Positions 1 through 6,013 of a stretch of DNA of 9,085 nt are shown piece by piece (position 1 is the first letter of the stretch; every line of letters starts with the position of its first letter). The position numbers and the translations under genes are program-made. The DNA comes from Paramuribaculum sp. (GTDB taxonomy: Bacteria; Bacteroidota; Bacteroidia; Bacteroidales; Muribaculaceae): NCBI GenBank assembly GCA_029058455.1, contig JAIDXU010000301.1:1-9085 (forward strand), given 5' to 3'. The notes below the pieces were generated by a model. That model saw only the letters and a list, made by a program, of their open reading frames with translations. It searched no databases and had not been told where the DNA came from.

Positions 1-171
1 ATGTCTGACACACTCAGGGTTGCCGGAGGACATCCCGAAAAATCACTTCTTTATCTCATACTCACATCACGAATTTCCGAAAACTGGGCCTATGATCATT
101 CGGTTGAAGTGGTCGATCCCACCGTGACCGACATGATGCGTGATTGGATTCTCTCAATTTCGGAAGAATAA
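1..171 (+). CDS. C-terminal end of an unidentified protein (or a 56-residue ORF)
   Basis: Frame 1 is open from the first base to a TAA at 169-171 and gives 56 residues ending DWILSISEE. The first codon is ATG, but nothing upstream is visible, so this may be an internal methionine of a longer gene. The stretch G-H-P-E-K-S-L-L-Y-L-I-L-T-S (about residues 10-23), followed by V-T-D-M-M-R-D-W-I near the end, resembles the C-terminal half of cytochrome-c-like domains with a PEKSLLY...L(T/S)xxE(I/M)xxLxxWI pattern. The expected haem-ligand MPP is absent here and no CxxCH lies within the window, so this is only a weak resemblance. A cytochrome would fit the cytochrome c maturation gene downstream. 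It ends 54 bases before the preferred start of the next gene. Confidence 0.45.
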   Translation: MSDTLRVAGGHPEKSLLYLILTSRISENWAYDHSVEVVDPTVTDMMRDWILSISEE

Positions 172-189
172 TATTTTTTAGTAATTTTG
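158..189 (+). promoter_or_regulatory. Putative Bacteroidetes-type promoter for the RidA-like/ccsA operon
   Basis: TTTC at 158-161 is followed after 20 bases by TAATTTTG at 182-189. This matches the Bacteroides primary-sigma consensus TTTG-N19/20-TAnnTTTG with one mismatch in the -33 element. Transcription would begin at about 194-197. That would leave an ATG at 193 leaderless or untranscribed and favours the ATG at 226 as the start of the next gene. The site overlaps the last codons of the preceding frame, so the operon may be both read through and started here. Confidence 0.45.
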
Positions 190-225
190 CAAATGTTTTC
201 GACACTAAGCACCACTGCCGTCAAA

Positions 226-1371
226 ATGCACCAGACCACACTATCTGTAGCCGACTCTCCCGTTACCGTGAGATGCGCCACTTTCTCCCCCGAGAGAAAA
301 GGTGTATCCGAACTTCACTTCATGCTCACTATCACCCACCCGGGTGAATCTTTCGATAGCCAGCTTTCGCAAATTACCCAAGCTCTCAACAACACCCTCA
401 TCTCCAACAGCCGTTTTTCGCCGGTGATGATGAGATGGTTTCTCAGCGACGCGGCCAATCAGGCCGATTTGCTTCCGGCTGCTCCTGAAGGATGTGCCTG
501 CTCGATTGTAGAACAGGCTCCTCTCAACGGAACCAAGATAGCTCTATGGCTTCAACTGGTATCGGATATGAAGGTCGGCTATGATTCCGAACAGCAGATC
601 TGCTTTGCTATCCACCAACCCTATACTCATCTGCGCACTGCCTCGAGAGCTTTACCCGATTTCGGCTCGGAAGTAGCCACAATGGCACTCCTCGAAGATT
701 ATGCAACCAATCTCTCCAATCTCGGTGCAAATATATATGATAACTGTGTGCGCACATGGTTTTTCGTGCAGAATGTAGATGTCAACTACACCGGAGTGGT
801 CAAGGGTCGAAATACCGTTTTTGAAAATTTCAATCTCACACCCGACACTCATTTCATAGCCTCCACAGGTATCGGCGGAGGACATGCAAACCGTCGTGTC
901 GCCGTGCAGATGGATGCATACGCTATTTCAGGAATAAAACCTCAACAGATAACCTATCTTAAAGCTCCCACTCATCTCAATTCTACCTACGAATATGGAG
1001 TGGCGTTTGAACGCGGAGTGGCTATTGACTTCGGCGACCGGCGCTATCTCATGATTTCAGGCACCGCAAGCATCGACAATAAAGGCAATGTGGTTCATAC
1101 GCGTGACATTTCACGCCAGATTGGCCGTATGCTTGAAAATATCGACGCTCTGCTCAATGAGGGAGGCGCAACATACGATGATGTGGCTCACATGATTATC
1201 TATCTTCGCGACCCGGCCGACTATACCGAGGTCAACAAGTATTTCAACGATCGCTTCCCAGATATGCCGAGAGTAATCGTTAATGCTCCGGTATGTCGAC
1301 CCGGATGGCTGATAGAAATGGAATGTATGGCTATTAAGGCGGTTGATAATCCCGAATATGCGCCTTTCTGA
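226..1371 (+). CDS. RidA/YjgF-fold protein, chorismatase (FkbO/Hyg5)-like
   Basis: The C-terminal third (about residues 250-375) is a clear RidA/YjgF domain: [10 protein letters not shown], then [30 protein letters not shown] and [10 protein letters not shown]. The arginine in [10 protein letters not shown] (about residue 349) aligns without gaps with Arg105 of E. coli RidA, and the glutamate of LIEME (about 364) with its Glu120. The N-terminal two thirds contain [13 protein letters not shown] and [11 protein letters not shown], which I associate with the two-part architecture of FkbO/Hyg5/XanB2 chorismatases; those enzymes hydrolyse chorismate to (dihydroxy/hydroxy)benzoate-type products. 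That activity is inferred, and a RidA-type imine deaminase or a non-catalytic member remains possible. No signal peptide is seen, so it is probably cytosolic. In-frame starts exist at TTG 187, ATG 193 and ATG 226. I chose 226 because the product begins MHQTTLSV as I remember for relatives and because of the promoter-like site at 158-189. It overlaps the next gene by 14 bases, implying translational coupling. Confidence 0.85.
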   Translation: MHQTTLSVADSPVTVRCATFSPERKGVSELHFMLTITHPGESFDSQLSQITQALNNTLISNSRFSPVMMRWFLSDAANQADLLPAAPEGCACSIVEQAPLNGTKIALWLQLVSDMKVGYDSEQQICFAIHQPYTHLRTASRALPDFGSEVATMALLEDYATNLSNLGANIYDNCVRTWFFVQNVDVNYTGVVKGRNTVFENFNLTPDTHFIASTGIGGGHANRRVAVQMDAYAISGIKPQQITYLKAPTHLNSTYEYGVAFERGVAIDFGDRRYLMISGTASIDNKGNVVHTRDISRQIGRMLENIDALLNEGGATYDDVAHMIIYLRDPADYTEVNKYFNDRFPDMPRVIVNAPVCRPGWLIEMECMAIKAVDNPEYAPF

Positions 1372-3313
1372 TAAGATAGCGATAGGTTTATGGAGTGCTT
1401 TAACAGCACTCCTTGCTCTATCTACATTCTTACCTTCACAATCCGAAATTTATTCATCCCGGTGGTTTGCACTGATTTGGGGATGTGTAGGAGTGGGTAT
1501 GTTCGCCTCCATAATTTTCCGCCGATTGTGGAATAGACCATCTGTTTTACTCGTTCATTGTGCTTTTATTCTGATTCTCGGAGGAGGTGCATTAACCCGT
1601 TTCTGCTCCTATAAAGGCCATTTACGTCTATTGCCGGGCGAGAGAGCCGATATGTTGATAATCGACTCACCCCACGGCCCGGTGGTAAAACCTATCGGTG
1701 TGACCTTACAGCTCGACAGCTTCGTTATCGTCAACCACCACGCAATATCAAGTCCCGCCGATTTTATCAGCTATCTCAAAGTTGACAACACTCCAATAAT
1801 GGTCTCGGTCAACCGGCCTTACACAGTCAACGGTACCCGCATTTATCAGACAAGCTATGATTCTGACGGAGGTAGTGTTCTGACATTAAATCATGATCCG
1901 TGGGGCATGGGGGTAAGTTACGCCGGCTACCTGCTTTTAGCTATATCTCTCACGCTATGGCTCTGTTCGCCAAAAAGTCTTTTCCGCAAATCAATCGGGG
2001 TGCTTCGCGGACCGGCTGTCGTGCTACTGATATTAACTACGTGGCCAACTTCCCTTTATGCGGCAACTCCCGTAGCAGGGGTATCGCGACAACAGGCCGA
2101 AGTCCTCGCTACAAAACCGGTAGCATATCAGGGCAGAATAGCGCCCTTCTCAGTAGCAGCTACCGACCTGCTGCGCAAGCTTACTGGTAAATCAGTCTTT
2201 CGTGGAGCGTCAGCCGAGCAAATCACTGCTTCCCTAATGCTCTACCCCGACAAATGGATTAACGAGCCTCTTCTGAAAGTAAAGAATCCCGAATTAAGAG
2301 AAAAGCTCAATCTCGGAGACTCGGTTTATATCTCTTTAAACCGACTTTACACTCCTGATGGTGAATATATACTTCAAAAGCTTTATACAGAGTGTGATCA
2401 GTCATCAAACCTTGCCAAAGCCATTTTAGACCTTGACGACAGAGTGTCGCTGCTGGCTTCGGCTCTTGACGGCACATTTATAACTCCCTTGTCGGAGGAG
2501 CAAGCTGCCGAAGCATCGCCGATGAGGATGAAAGCGGAAATGCTCTACTGTCATACTCCTTTTGCCAAGGTTTTCTTTATGGCAATGCTGACAGTGGCAT
2601 TTATAACCGTATTTGTTTCACTACGAGGGTTGAATAAAGCCGCACGTTGGCTCATTCTTCCCGCCATAATCATCATTATATGGCAAACTGCGGGATGGAT
2701 TCTAAGATGGATTGTAGCTCAACATGTTCCCCTCGGCTCCGGCAGTGAGACCCTTATATTTCTATCAATAATAACAGGCATTGCCGGTTGCGTAGCTCTC
2801 AGGTCACGCACGCCGCTTACCGGAAGCCTCGCGTTACTGCTATCAGGATTTACAGGTCTTGTGGCATGGTTGGCACAGCGCGATCCTGCCGTTACTCCAC
2901 TTATGCCCGTTTTATCCTCACCGTGGCTTTCAATTCATGTAAGTGTAATAATGACAAGCTACGCATTGCTCGCACTCACATTTATTTTGGGAATTACATG
3001 GTTTATACGGCCTGCCGATAATCTACCCGTGGCAGTAATGGCTATTCTCTCGCCCGCGGTTGCATTGCTGTGCATTGGAATATTTACCGGTGCGGTATGG
3101 GCCGGAGAAGCTTGGGGCAGATATTGGGCATGGGATCCGAAAGAGACATGGGCTCTTATCACCCTGATGGTTTATGCCATTCCGTTACATCGCGCCTCGG
3201 GTCTGCAAAAGAATCCTCGACTGTTGATGATTTTTATTATCTTTGCATTTACAACCGTAATCATGACCTATTGGGGTGTTAACTTTCTCCCATCACTTCA
3301 TGCTTACAGCTAA
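1358..3313 (+). CDS. ccsA: Cytochrome c biogenesis protein CcsBA (ResB-CcsA fusion), haem transporter/synthetase of System II
   Basis: This 651-residue inner-membrane protein should export haem and attach it to CxxCH motifs of periplasmic apocytochromes c. About 13 hydrophobic segments are visible, roughly at 8-25, 36-54, 62-80, 183-203, 216-235, 402-421, 430-446, 464-481, 485-505, 524-549, 558-582, 597-614 and 620-641. The WWD haem-handling motif is intact (W586-G-R-Y-W-A-W592-D-P-K-E). All four histidine ligand positions known from CcsBA seem present: H67 (SVLLVHCAF) and H611 (AIPLHRAS) in the membrane, H527 (WLSIHVSV) and H648 (LPSLHAYS) on the periplasmic side. The ResB-like part and the linker (about 237-400) are short compared with epsilonproteobacterial CcsBA of more than 900 residues. 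The ATG at 1358 lies inside the end of the RidA-like gene; a TTG at 1343 would add five residues. No Shine-Dalgarno is seen. A likely client is a nitrite reductase system such as NrfHA, not visible here. Confidence 0.9.
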   Translation: MRLSDKIAIGLWSALTALLALSTFLPSQSEIYSSRWFALIWGCVGVGMFASIIFRRLWNRPSVLLVHCAFILILGGGALTRFCSYKGHLRLLPGERADMLIIDSPHGPVVKPIGVTLQLDSFVIVNHHAISSPADFISYLKVDNTPIMVSVNRPYTVNGTRIYQTSYDSDGGSVLTLNHDPWGMGVSYAGYLLLAISLTLWLCSPKSLFRKSIGVLRGPAVVLLILTTWPTSLYAATPVAGVSRQQAEVLATKPVAYQGRIAPFSVAATDLLRKLTGKSVFRGASAEQITASLMLYPDKWINEPLLKVKNPELREKLNLGDSVYISLNRLYTPDGEYILQKLYTECDQSSNLAKAILDLDDRVSLLASALDGTFITPLSEEQAAEASPMRMKAEMLYCHTPFAKVFFMAMLTVAFITVFVSLRGLNKAARWLILPAIIIIIWQTAGWILRWIVAQHVPLGSGSETLIFLSIITGIAGCVALRSRTPLTGSLALLLSGFTGLVAWLAQRDPAVTPLMPVLSSPWLSIHVSVIMTSYALLALTFILGITWFIRPADNLPVAVMAILSPAVALLCIGIFTGAVWAGEAWGRYWAWDPKETWALITLMVYAIPLHRASGLQKNPRLLMIFIIFAFTTVIMTYWGVNFLPSLHAYS

Positions 3314-3403
3314 CTATGAAATGAGTTTCGTCGAATTTCTCCACACACTTGACTCTCCGGGTCATGAAATATATTATTGCGAACTTTCATAGCCGTGAGT
3401 TGT

Positions 3404-3411
3404 TAAATTTG
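3404..3411 (+). promoter_or_regulatory. Possible -7 element upstream of the ABM-domain gene
   Basis: TAAATTTG fits the Bacteroidetes -7 consensus TAnnTTTG exactly and lies 31 bases before the ATG at 3443. No TTTG sits at the ideal 19-20 base spacing; the nearest candidates are TTTC at 3385-3388 (15 bases away) and a TTG at 3377-3379 (24 bases away). The call therefore rests on the -7 box and its position. The rest of the 129-base gap after ccsA holds only a weak dispersed inverted repeat. Confidence 0.35.
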
Positions 3412-3442
3412 AAATCATTTATATTTCCCAAAATTCAATATC

Positions 3443-3721
3443 ATGATTAGATTAAACGTTTTTCTGCTCATTGAGGAAGACAAAAACCGTCAACCCCTCA
3501 TTGACGCCGCTACCGAACTTGTGGAACTCTCGCTTCATGACGAAGGATGTATAGGCTATGACCTGTTCTCTTCGCTTACAGTCACCAACCACCTCATGAT
3601 CTGTGAAACATGGAAAGACCGTGAATCACTCAAAGCCCACATGGCCTCTCCCCATTTCCGTCGTCTCGTGCCTCAGCTCGAGTCACTCGCCACAATGACA
3701 CTTGAGGAATTTACATTCTGA
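3443..3721 (+). CDS. Antibiotic biosynthesis monooxygenase (ABM) domain protein, YgiN-like
   Basis: The product has 92 residues, the usual length of single-domain ABM proteins, which form dimeric ferredoxin-like barrels. The family pattern is visible: an initial beta strand (MIRLNVFLLIE), a helix (about 17-31), DEGCIGYDLF (34-42), then E55-T-W57-K-D, ESLKAH66 and S-PH71F. This matches the usual E-x-W-x-(D/S)...L-x-x-H-x-x-(T/S)-x-H-F signature. Members include quinol monooxygenase YgiN and cofactor-free oxygenases, but many small paralogues have no assigned substrate. A quinone- or electrophile-related role is a guess. It has no signal peptide and should be cytosolic. It is separated from ccsA by 129 bases and is followed closely by a strong hairpin, so it is probably monocistronic. 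The ATG is preceded by an AT-rich leader without a Shine-Dalgarno. Confidence 0.85.
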   Translation: MIRLNVFLLIEEDKNRQPLIDAATELVELSLHDEGCIGYDLFSSLTVTNHLMICETWKDRESLKAHMASPHFRRLVPQLESLATMTLEEFTF

Positions 3722-3735
3722 TCTTATTCCGAAAA

Positions 3736-3789
3736 ACAAAATCACAGCCGGCTTCAACAAACACGCGTTGGAACCGGCTGTGGTTTTGT
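3736..3789. terminator. Bidirectional terminator hairpin between convergent genes
   Basis: CACAGCCGG at 3743-3751 pairs perfectly with CCGGCTGTG at 3774-3782. Outward the stem continues through ACAAAAT (3736-3742) with GTTTTGT (3783-3789), one pair being G-T, for 16 pairs in total. The loop can fold further (TTCAAC 3753-3758 with GTTGGAA 3767-3773, one bulge). The flanks give a U tract to transcripts from either side. It lies 15 bases after the ABM stop codon and 13 bases after the CYTH stop codon on the other strand, so it should end both transcripts. Confidence 0.85.
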
Positions 3790-3801
3790 AATATTGAGTA
3801 A

Positions 3802-4287
3802 TCAATTTCTTGGAGGAATACCCTCCTTTGCGAGTCGGGAATTATAATAGCGGGAATCACCGGTCACCTCCACCCCACGAAAAGGAAGTCGGGGCAATGG
3901 TTCAAGCTCGGAACACAGTTCAACTTCAGCCATTACAAGGCCTTCGAGGCTACCATGAAACTCATCGATTTCCCACCGATCAATAATATGGCGGGTTTTA
4001 ATAATTAGAGAATCAGGCTCGATACACCCACCCTTAATCATAGCCTCGGCATCTGTTACTGGTATGGGATATTCCCATTCATCGCGAGTCAGACCGGAAA
4101 CAGCACTCCGCCCCTTGACAGTGAGAAAAGCATTGTTATCGCCAGAACGCCGTTTAACGATTCTGAGTCTAACCGTGGCCGAGGGTGATGTTGACAGGTA
4201 GCCCTGAACAAACTCCAAGCTATCCTCCACCATGTCGCGCCAGCCGCTATCCTCAACAAGAAATTTGCGCTCAATCTCCTTCCCCAT
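3802..4287 (-). CDS. CYTH-domain protein, probable inorganic triphosphatase / triphosphate tunnel metalloenzyme
   Basis: The 161-residue product is a stand-alone CYTH domain without a CHAD domain, similar in size to the Nitrosomonas europaea and Clostridium thermocellum tripolyphosphatases. The signature ExExK is present as E4-I-E6-R-K8. The other tunnel residues are also visible: R40 and R42 (TVRLRI), K58 (LTVKGR), R68 and E70 (GLTRDEWEY), K97 and R99 (IIKTRH), E121 and E123 (MAEVEL), and the C-terminal GDSRYYN. Members hydrolyse tripolyphosphate or, less often, thiamine triphosphate or make cAMP; for this single-domain form, metal-dependent triphosphate hydrolysis is the most likely activity. 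I chose the ATG at 4287 because CYTH proteins normally begin just before EIERKFL; an in-frame ATG at 4317 would add ten residues with no family counterpart. The start overlaps the end of rlmD by 17 bases, indicating co-expression. Confidence 0.9.
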   Translation of the reverse strand: MGKEIERKFLVEDSGWRDMVEDSLEFVQGYLSTSPSATVRLRIVKRRSGDNNAFLTVKGRSAVSGLTRDEWEYPIPVTDAEAMIKGGCIEPDSLIIKTRHIIDRWEIDEFHGSLEGLVMAEVELCSELEPLPRLPFRGVEVTGDSRYYNSRLAKEGIPPRN

Positions 4288-5743
4288 CGTCAACAGTCTC
4301 TGAAACAGGTGTGACAATTTTAGGCTCGGGACGCAGATTAAGGCCTACAACATTTTCTACATGTGCCGTATGTGGGAACATATCTACAGGCTGAACCTTA
4401 AATACGCTATAAAGGTCATCAAGCAATGACAGATCTCGCGCCTGAGTTGCGGGATTGCAGCTTACATAAACGATCCTTTCGGGCTTGCACCGCTTTATCA
4501 CCTCAACGACATCACCATGCATTCCGGCGCGCGGAGGATCGATAATCATCACATCAGGATGACCGTGAGCGGCAATAAATTCATCGGTAAGCACATCCTT
4601 CATATCTCCTGCATAGAAGAGAGTATTGTTTATGCCGTTAACTTCTGAATTGAGTTTGGCATCGCTGATAGCTTCGGGCACATATTCAATGCCGATAACC
4701 TTTGATGCCCTGCGGGCCACAAAGTTTGCGATGGTGCCGGTTCCGGTGTAAAGATCATACACAAGTTCATCGCCTGTGAGTGCGGCCATGTCGCGAGCTA
4801 CTTTATAAAGCTCGTATGCCTGAGCTGAGTTAGTCTGATAGAACGACTTGGGACCGATTCTGAATCTGAGCCCCTCCATCTCCTCCTCAATATAAGGTTT
4901 GCCGCTATGAAGCTTAACCTCCTGATCGGCTATTGTGTCGTTGACTTTAAGATTAACTACATACATCAGCGATGTAAGCTCGTTTTTAAACTCTTCGGCC
5001 ACGGCATCGAGCAGAGGCATATAAAGCTCGGGAGCCTCCTCTCCAACAACAATCACGGCCATTTTCTCTCCGGTCGAAGCTGTGCGTATCATCACGGTGC
5101 GGAGTAAACCGTGCTGCTCGCGCAGATCATAGAATGACAAGCCCTCGCGCAAAGCATAATCCTTGATAAAGAGTCTCAGACGATTGCCGAAGTCCTCCTG
5201 AAGATGACACTTGTGAATATCAAGCACCTTGTCAAACGCTCCGGGAATATGAAATCCGGCAGCGTCACGGTTAGGAATCTCCTCACCGCTTCTCAACTTC
5301 TCGAAAGTCAGCCAGCGTCGGGTGCTGAAGGTAGATTCCATCTTGTTGCGGTATTCCCAGATGTTTGACGATCCGAGAATGGGAGAAACCTCGGGAATCT
5401 CCACTTTGGCTATACGCTCCAGAGCGTCAACAACCTGCTGCCTCTTACATTCAAGCTGAAAGCTATATGGCAAATGCTGCCACCGGCAACCTCCGCACAC
5501 TCCGAAATGTTCACACCGTGGAGCAACGCGCATGGGCGACGACTGAATGATTCTCTCGATATGCCCCTCGGCATATCTCCGTTTCTTACGGTCGATCTTT
5601 ATATCCACAATATCGTCGGGAGCGCCGAAACCTACAAACACTACCATATCTCCGTCAATGCGGGCGATAGCGTTTCCTTCAGCGGCGACGCCTGTGATCC
5701 TTACATTCTCCACTATAGGGAGAGGCTTACGTTTTCGTGCCAA
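4271..5743 (-). CDS. rlmD: 23S rRNA (uracil-C5)-methyltransferase, RlmD/RumA family
   Basis: This 490-residue protein should transfer a methyl group from SAM to C5 of a uridine in 23S rRNA (U1939 in E. coli). A TRAM-like RNA-binding beta barrel covers about residues 10-66. The 4Fe-4S ligands are visible as C77, C83 and C86 (RCEHFGVCGGC) plus C179 (IHKCH). The Rossmann methyltransferase domain has FYQTN (301-305, Q303 binding SAM), DLYTGTGTIANF (330-341), IDPPRAG (401-407), the catalytic nucleophile C429 in YVSCNPATQARDL, and E463 in HTAHVENV as the likely general base. The exact target is inferred; TrmA/RlmC/RlmD paralogues share this architecture, and some Bacteroidetes members may serve tRNA or two rRNA sites. 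The start is a TTG (5741-5743), with AGGA four bases upstream; there is no in-frame ATG before residue 33 and an upstream in-frame stop follows soon, so TTG giving MARKRK is the best choice. It is the first gene of a two-gene unit with the CYTH protein. Confidence 0.92.
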   Translation of the reverse strand: MARKRKPLPIVENVRITGVAAEGNAIARIDGDMVVFVGFGAPDDIVDIKIDRKKRRYAEGHIERIIQSSPMRVAPRCEHFGVCGGCRWQHLPYSFQLECKRQQVVDALERIAKVEIPEVSPILGSSNIWEYRNKMESTFSTRRWLTFEKLRSGEEIPNRDAAGFHIPGAFDKVLDIHKCHLQEDFGNRLRLFIKDYALREGLSFYDLREQHGLLRTVMIRTASTGEKMAVIVVGEEAPELYMPLLDAVAEEFKNELTSLMYVVNLKVNDTIADQEVKLHSGKPYIEEEMEGLRFRIGPKSFYQTNSAQAYELYKVARDMAALTGDELVYDLYTGTGTIANFVARRASKVIGIEYVPEAISDAKLNSEVNGINNTLFYAGDMKDVLTDEFIAAHGHPDVMIIDPPRAGMHGDVVEVIKRCKPERIVYVSCNPATQARDLSLLDDLYSVFKVQPVDMFPHTAHVENVVGLNLRPEPKIVTPVSETVDDGEGD

Positions 5744-5771
5744 AATATCCTGAAATTTGAATTTATTATCT

Positions 5772-5801
5772 GTTTTTGCGGCATATCGTCACCGCAAAAA
5801 C
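5772..5801 (-). promoter_or_regulatory. Perfect 10-bp inverted repeat in the rlmD leader
   Basis: GTTTTTGCGG (5772-5781) and CCGCAAAAAC (5792-5801) are exact reverse complements separated by a 10-base loop. In the rlmD transcript the hairpin would sit close to the 5' end and finish 28 bases before the TTG start. Its loop contains an out-of-frame ATG. On the rlmD strand it is not followed by a U tract, so it does not look like an attenuator; it could stabilise the mRNA end or be an operator. On the plus strand it is followed by a T-rich run, but no plus-strand gene precedes it within 2 kb. Confidence 0.5.
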
Positions 5802-5813
5802 TCTTTTCTTTTG

Positions 5814-5821
5814 CAAAGCTA
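5814..5821 (-). promoter_or_regulatory. rlmD: Possible -7 element for rlmD
   Basis: Read on the minus strand this is TAGCTTTG, an exact match to TAnnTTTG. It would start transcription near 5806-5809, giving a leader of about 65 bases that opens with the inverted repeat at 5772-5801. No TTTG is found at the expected 19-20 base distance upstream, so the -33 element is missing or divergent. Confidence 0.35.
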
Positions 5822-5872
5822 CTCATAATTACCCTAAATTATATGCTCAATTCAAAAAAAACACACCAAAAC

Positions 5873-5887
5873 TTTGAGCGGCTCAAA
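5873..5887. repeat. 15-bp palindrome on the ppdK -33 element, possible operator
   Basis: TTTGAGC (5873-5879) and GCTCAAA (5881-5887) are exact inverted copies around a single G. The left arm contains the -33 TTTG, so a dimeric regulator bound here could block or modify sigma contact. The flanks are A-rich (acaccaaaac before, aaaaaac after). No regulator gene lies nearby and chance occurrence in AT-rich DNA cannot be excluded. Confidence 0.4.
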
Positions 5888-5904
5888 AAAAACAAGTAAA
5901 TTTG
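5873..5904 (+). promoter_or_regulatory. ppdK: Bacteroidetes primary-sigma promoter of ppdK
   Basis: TTTG at 5873-5876 and TAAATTTG at 5897-5904 are separated by exactly 20 bases. This is a full match to TTTG-N19/20-TAnnTTTG on the correct strand for ppdK. The start of transcription should fall at about 5909-5911, leaving a leader of roughly 104 bases. This is the best promoter match in the window, in keeping with the strong codon bias of the gene. Confidence 0.7.
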
Positions 5905-5909
5905 CACAG

Positions 5910-6013
5910 CTACGACATGACGCAGAATTTTTGCATCTGTCGGTTTAGTCCAAAATTCATTTTTCCCGAATAATCAAAATACCATATTTAATAAATAACC
6001 TTTTTTTCACACA
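5910..6013 (+). other. ppdK 5' leader, no strong structure seen
   Basis: The predicted untranslated leader is AT-rich, has no Shine-Dalgarno near the ATG, and ends with a run of seven T (6001-6007) followed by CACACA. Only a weak bulged stem is visible (CAGA 5923-5926 with TCTG 5936-5939). I recognise no riboswitch consensus. Confidence 0.4.

Noticed and set aside
193..225. N-terminal extension of the RidA-like protein from ATG 193 or TTG 187
   Set aside because: The promoter-like -7 box at 182-189 would leave no leader and the extra residues have no family counterpart; still possible if transcription comes only from upstream.
144..347. Plus-strand ORF of 67 codons overlapping the start of the RidA-like gene
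   Set aside because: It is an out-of-frame shadow of the real coding sequence with no supporting features.
3323..3392. 23-codon ORF starting ATGAGTTTC after ccsA
   Set aside because: Very short, no recognisable composition or start signal, and it lies within the dispersed inverted repeat.
5741..5800. Frameshift or lost ATG at the start of rlmD
   Set aside because: The TTG start gives the expected MARKRK beginning directly and an AGGA lies just upstream, so no sequence error is needed.
5772..5810. Inverted repeat plus T-rich run read as a plus-strand terminator
   Set aside because: There is no plus-strand gene ending within 2 kb upstream; the run is interrupted (CTCTTTTCTTTT).
5474..5899. 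Plus-strand ORF of 141 codons across the rlmD start and the intergenic region
   Set aside because: More than half is the reverse complement of rlmD, the tail is low-complexity A/T sequence, and no promoter-like site lies upstream.
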